NCBI GenBank assembly: GCA_965221035.1 | Contig: OZ244860.1 | Span: 1,550,001 to 1,614,000, forward strand | Origin: UBA6522 sp965221035 | Lineage (GTDB): Bacteria; Pseudomonadota; Gammaproteobacteria; Steroidobacterales; Rariloculaceae | Direction: 5' to 3' | Length of the DNA: 64,000 nucleotides | Shown: positions 60,151 to 64,000 of the stretch, one piece after another | Position numbering within the stretch: position 1 is the first letter of the stretch | Layout: every line of letters begins with the position of its first letter | Position numbers and translations under genes: made by a program | Notes under the pieces: generated by a model | Told to the model about the DNA's origin: nothing | Seen by the model: only the letters and a program-made list of their open reading frames with translations | Database searches by the model: none

Positions 60151-62319
60151 TCAGGGCCAGGCGCCGCGAAGGTTTTCAGTCATCTCGGCCTTGGCGACCG
60201 GCGCAAGTTGTGCCGTCTCCGCATCGGCCTCGACAATTGCATCGACCACGAGGCCAGCCGTCAGTATCTGCGGCAGTATCGTCACCGATTCAAGGGAGGA
60301 ACCCGCCGGAAAGTAGAGATATAGAGGCACGCCGGCTCTACCGTACATCTCAAGCCAACCCGTGATCACCGGGTTTTCGGTTGTCCAGTCGCCCTCGACA
60401 ACTTTGATGCCGCGTGAGTTGAACGCTTCGGCGACCTGATCTGTGGCGAGCGCGACGCGCTCGTTGGCTTTGCAACTTATGCACCAGTCGGCCGTGAAGT
60501 AGACAAATGTCGGCTGACCGGCCGCGATATACCCCTCGACACGCCCTGGATCGAAGTGCTCGAGTTGCAGGCCACCCAGCACGCCAGCTGACACGTCCCC
60601 CGCTGTGCGTGGAATGACTTTATTCGCCTCAACCTGCGTGACCGCGTATACGCACGCGACCAGTCCGGCCGCCGCCGTCGGAAACCACAACGCCTTACGC
60701 TTGCCGAAGCTGCCCTTGCCATAGGCCCACAAGGTAAACGCGACTGCCGTCGCCGACAACAGCGCAAAGAACATCGACGTTGAGCCAAGCTGCTGTCCAA
60801 CAATCCAGAATAACCACAATGCGGTGACAAAAAGCGGGAACGCGAGTATCTGCTTGAACGTCTCCATCCAGGCGCCTGGTGCCGGCAGGTGCCGGCCCAG
60901 TGCCGGCACGAAACTCAAGATCAGATACGGGGATGCCAGACCGAACCCGAGTGCCAGAAACACGGTTATAGAAATTGCCGCAGGCTGAGTTACTGCGTAG
61001 CCCAACGCGGCGGCCATGAATGGCGCCATGCACGGCGTCGCCACGACGACCGCCAACAGGCCGGTAAAGAATGCGCTGCGACGCTCGCCGCCTTCGGTTA
61101 GACTCTGCCCCACACTCATGGTGCGCATTCCAATTTCGAAGGCGCCCATCAGGTTCATGCCGATTGCGACCATCAACAGGCCGAGTCCGACGACGATCAA
61201 CGGGTTCTGCATCTGGAAGCCCCAGCCAACTGCCTCGCCGAGCGAACGCAGTGCCAGCAGTACGACCGCGCAGACCGTGAACATGACCAGTATCCCAATC
61301 GTATAAAACACGCCACTTTCACGCACGATATTCCTGTTCTCGCCCCGCATTTTGACGAGACTTAGCGCCTTCATGCTGAGAATGGGAAACACGCAGGGCA
61401 TCAGATTCAATATGATGCCGCCGATGAGCGCGTAGACTGCGGCCTGCAGAAAGCCGAGACCGCCCTCGGAACCCGCTAATCTCGTCCAGGCTGCCGCCTT
61501 TGGTGCATCCGATCTAGTTATGGCGACCTCCACGGCGCGATGTTCGCCGACGGCACTCCTATACGTTACGACCCCGCTTGTCATCTGCTCAGCGTCGGCA
61601 TTTGGCGACGCATCCATTTCGAAGGTCAGGCCGGTCTCCGTAAACATCGAGGACTGGCGACCGTATTGCACGAGATTCGTCGACTCGACATACAGATAGG
61701 CGTCCTCGAAATCTTCCCGGGCATCCGTCGGTGCAATTTCGAATATCACCTTGCCCTGATCGAGCGAAAAACTCGCCGGCCATTGCACAGCTTCCGGTAT
61801 TTTGGCGCGCGCTTTGGCGAACCGGTCGGCTACGCCTGCATCGGCGCCGCCGTCGCCAACCGTAATGCGCAGCGACAGATTGGCGCGGTCCGGCACGCAG
61901 ATTCTGTCGTCACAGACGACCCAGCGAGCGTTGCCGCGAATCCGGACCTCGTCGCCCGGCGTCAGGCCAGGCGGAACCACGACATCGGTGATCAATAGAA
62001 TTGACTCTTCGTAACCGTAGGTATTGAGTTCGCCAAAAGGCAACACGTGCGGCGCGGGAAATGCGAATTCACCGGCCGCGAAACCTTCGGGCATCGTCCA
62101 TTGGACAGAGGGTTCCTTGCCCGCATCACCGGGGTTGATCCAGTACACGTGCCAGGTGGGATTTGGCTCAAGGTAGAGTCCGAGCGTGATCGTGCCACCT
62201 TCGGCGGGCAGAGTCTCCTGCTCGGATAGCAAGTCGACCGTTGTATAGAATGTCTTGACCGGTGCCGCCAATGAGCTGGCAGACAACAAACCGAAAACGA
62301 TCCAGAGCGGCTTTTTCAT
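60151..62319 (-). CDS. Thiol:disulfide interchange protein, ScsB/DsbD type
   Basis: The 722-residue protein has a signal peptide and a ScsB-like N-terminal domain (PTWHVYWINPGDAGKEPSVQ, VCDDRICVPD with two Cys). The DsbD-beta membrane domain of eight helices has its cysteines in NLMPCVFPILSMKALSLVKM near 310 and VVATPCMAPFM near 437. The C-terminal thioredoxin domain has ADWCISCK near 615. It carries electrons from the cytoplasm to periplasmic thiols. ScsB types are linked to copper and redox stress, which would suit the copper enzymes in this window (inference). It follows the peptidase gene by 27 bases. Confidence 0.88.
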   Translation of the reverse strand: MKKPLWIVFGLLSASSLAAPVKTFYTTVDLLSEQETLPAEGGTITLGLYLEPNPTWHVYWINPGDAGKEPSVQWTMPEGFAAGEFAFPAPHVLPFGELNTYGYEESILLITDVVVPPGLTPGDEVRIRGNARWVVCDDRICVPDRANLSLRITVGDGGADAGVADRFAKARAKIPEAVQWPASFSLDQGKVIFEIAPTDAREDFEDAYLYVESTNLVQYGRQSSMFTETGLTFEMDASPNADAEQMTSGVVTYRSAVGEHRAVEVAITRSDAPKAAAWTRLAGSEGGLGFLQAAVYALIGGIILNLMPCVFPILSMKALSLVKMRGENRNIVRESGVFYTIGILVMFTVCAVVLLALRSLGEAVGWGFQMQNPLIVVGLGLLMVAIGMNLMGAFEIGMRTMSVGQSLTEGGERRSAFFTGLLAVVVATPCMAPFMAAALGYAVTQPAAISITVFLALGFGLASPYLILSFVPALGRHLPAPGAWMETFKQILAFPLFVTALWLFWIVGQQLGSTSMFFALLSATAVAFTLWAYGKGSFGKRKALWFPTAAAGLVACVYAVTQVEANKVIPRTAGDVSAGVLGGLQLEHFDPGRVEGYIAAGQPTFVYFTADWCISCKANERVALATDQVAEAFNSRGIKVVEGDWTTENPVITGWLEMYGRAGVPLYLYFPAGSSLESVTILPQILTAGLVVDAIVEADAETAQLAPVAKAEMTENLRGAWP

Positions 62320-62346
62320 GTTCGGTCAAGCCTCCTCATGGCGCTC

Positions 62347-64000
62347 TTACCTGATGACGTTGCCGTCCGCGTCCCAGACCTCTACAGGGCCAAGATCCAG
62401 GGCGCGTACATTTTCCTCGATCATTTCAAGATCGCCCGCGATAATCCATATCAGGCTATCACGGTCAACTTCGGCATCTATAGCCGCAAGCGCCGATTCG
62501 ACCGTAACTCTTCCCAGTCGACCGCCGCGCAATTCGATTTCATTGTCCGGCCGATCATGGGCATGAACATCGATCAAGTATCCCAATACCGCATTCGTGC
62601 TGCTCAGAGCCATTGCCAGGCTGCGAATCGATTCGTCGCGCGCCGCCGCAACTTCCTCTTCTGTAAACGGCGCATCGCCGAAAACCGCGTCGAGCTCTCG
62701 GAGAATTTCAGCAAGGCTCTCTGCTGTCCGATCAGTCTGCACCTGAGCCGTCATGTTCCATTTGCGCGGACCGACGTCTGTGCTGATAGATGATCTCACC
62801 CCGTAGCTCCAGCCCTTCTCCTCGCGAATGTTCATGTTGATGCGTGACAGGAACGAACCTCCATAGATGTGATTGGCCAATAGCAATGCCTCGTGATTGT
62901 CTCCGAAAGGTGCTGATAGCTGTTGAACAGCGACGATGTTGGACTGCGCGGCACCGGGAGTGTCAAAGAAAATTACCTTAGAAGGACTAAGCTGGCGATC
63001 AATTGGCACCGGCACCTGATTAGCAGGTTCCGCGGTTGACTGCCATTCACCGAAGTGCTGATCGAGAACGCTTCGCAGCTCACTTTGACTGATATCACCG
63101 CCTGCGAAAAGCATCATGTTCTCGGGCAGAAACCACTTCCGATGAAATTCTCGCACGTCGTCCGCCGTCAGTTCGGCAATGACCTCCGGAAGCCCGTGCT
63201 CGCGCATCCCGTACGGGTGCGAATTGCCATATAGAATCTCGTCCAGATACAAACCAATGATGCCGCTTGGCGTCGCCTTGTCGGACTCAAGATGGGCCAG
63301 TTTCTGCGCATACGCCACTTGGAACTCCGGTTCAGCATACGACGGACTCCTGAGAATACGGCTGAACAGGGCGATTGCAGGATCAGCCATTGAACTAAGC
63401 GTGGAAAGGCTGAAAGTCGAGGAAGTCTTGTTGAATCCATAACTGAACGAGCTACCGGTCCGCTTCAGTTCACCTGCAACGTCATCGGCGGACAGGCGGT
63501 CGCTGCCTTTGTCCATCAACTCCAGCACGAACTCTAAGACACCCGATTCAGTTCGTTCCTCTGCGATCCGGCCAACGTTGAAAACTGCCTTGACGTGCAA
63601 AGCCGGTACGCCCGCTTTCTCTACAAACCGGACGTTAATTCCGTTGCTCAACTGAAAATCGGAGACGTACGGTGCTTTCGCCGCTGGAAATTCCGTTACC
63701 GCCGGGAGTTGGCTGCGATCAACGTTGCTGGCGATAACCGCTGGATCGCCGTAAGGCTTGATGACAATCTGGTGATAATTGTCTCCGAGCCAGTTGCGAG
63801 TGGCAGTTTTCACACCTTCAGGCGTGACATTTTCGACCCAGGCATGCTCGGTACGATAGAGTTCGGGATCGCCCAGGTAGAAATCCGCTTCGGCGAGCTT
63901 GACTGCCTTGCCGCCGATGCCTTCGAGTCCGCGCACAACGGAGGATGCGTACGATATCTTGAACAGGTCGAGCTCGTCATCTCCTGGGCCTTCCGCGGCA
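62347..64000 (-). CDS. M16 (pitrilysin/insulinase-type) metallopeptidase, C-terminal part (runs off the window)
   Basis: The frame is open to the window end, showing about 550 residues. They include the end of the first M16 half and a full second half: LSNGINVRFVEKAGVPALHV, the block GVLEFVLELMDKGSDRLSAD, and YGNSHPYGMREHGLPEVIAEL with NMMLFAGGDI. In the second half the zinc motif His-x-x-Glu-His is replaced by Glu-Phe-Val-Leu-Glu, so this half is structural; the active site would be in the unseen first half. Secreted two-half enzymes of this type number about 900 residues. DsbD/ScsB follows it in the same operon. Confidence 0.85.
   Translation of the reverse strand, partial: AAEGPGDDELDLFKISYASSVVRGLEGIGGKAVKLAEADFYLGDPELYRTEHAWVENVTPEGVKTATRNWLGDNYHQIVIKPYGDPAVIASNVDRSQLPAVTEFPAAKAPYVSDFQLSNGINVRFVEKAGVPALHVKAVFNVGRIAEERTESGVLEFVLELMDKGSDRLSADDVAGELKRTGSSFSYGFNKTSSTFSLSTLSSMADPAIALFSRILRSPSYAEPEFQVAYAQKLAHLESDKATPSGIIGLYLDEILYGNSHPYGMREHGLPEVIAELTADDVREFHRKWFLPENMMLFAGGDISQSELRSVLDQHFGEWQSTAEPANQVPVPIDRQLSPSKVIFFDTPGAAQSNIVAVQQLSAPFGDNHEALLLANHIYGGSFLSRINMNIREEKGWSYGVRSSISTDVGPRKWNMTAQVQTDRTAESLAEILRELDAVFGDAPFTEEEVAAARDESIRSLAMALSSTNAVLGYLIDVHAHDRPDNEIELRGGRLGRVTVESALAAIDAEVDRDSLIWIIAGDLEMIEENVRALDLGPVEVWDADGNVIR

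Overview
The window reads as chromosome of a high-GC, Gram-negative, TonB-receptor-rich bacterium, most likely a marine gammaproteobacterium. The basis is four TonB-dependent outer-membrane receptors, lipoprotein-type secreted enzymes, a cobalamin riboswitch in front of a BtuB receptor, a TRAP transporter, a YbdG-type MscS channel, and DUF6152/DUF6491-type exported proteins. No rRNA, tRNA, CRISPR array, prophage or complete insertion sequence was seen. The taxonomy is inference from gene content only.

Region 1 (1-20404) is a catabolic island. It holds the end of an FAD monooxygenase, a lipoprotein GH3 glycosidase, an IS1380-type transposase scar, and a TRAP transporter whose binding-protein gene has lost its middle. 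A minus-strand operon follows: GH3, sulfatase, uxuA, uxaC and a mannonate-oxidoreductase-type SDR. A plus-strand series comes next: a second FAD monooxygenase, a C-C hydrolase-like alpha/beta hydrolase, a TonB receptor, a cyclase-family metal hydrolase and a FAH-family enzyme. The last gene is a secreted FAH-family protein on the minus strand. Together these could strip sulfate and sugar from a conjugate, send uronate to the mannonate/2-keto-3-deoxygluconate route, and open an aromatic aglycone.

Region 2 (20627-25043) carries a DUF6152 protein, a VapBC-type pair, a YbdG-type MscS channel overlapping a ParE-like remnant, and a Uma2-type nuclease-fold protein.

Region 3 (25127-30210) is a heme-copper enzyme cluster: CuA subunit, catalytic subunit lacking the active-site tyrosine, SenC and a membrane protein. 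It faces a divergent nitrite/formate channel gene and a second SCO1/SenC. The order and the missing tyrosine fit an sNOR-type nitric oxide reductase (norSY-senC-orf1) better than an oxygen reductase.

Region 4 (30312-41994) has a NYN/OST-HTH RNase, a GlcG/HbpS-like protein, MgtE, a second MscS channel, several exported proteins of unknown function (including a two-gene version of a protein that is fused elsewhere in the window), a TonB receptor, a di-heme peroxidase and an exported DUF442-like phosphatase-fold protein.

Region 5 (42079-52249) is cobalamin metabolism: a cobO-type adenosyltransferase, then riboswitch-btuB-btuF-btuC-btuD-cobQ and a NahK-like kinase. Two toxin-antitoxin modules (VapC/Phd and Xre/RES) sit between cobO and the riboswitch.

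Region 6 (52281-64000) has an MBL-fold hydrolase, a third PIN-toxin pair, a TIGR02444-type protein, a minus-strand sulfatase/TonB receptor/DUF6152 series, and finally a ScsB/DsbD-type thiol reductase with an M16 peptidase that runs off the window. Many adjacent genes share 4-bp ATGA or 1-bp TGATG overlaps, showing tight translational coupling. Convergent genes often share stop-codon bases.
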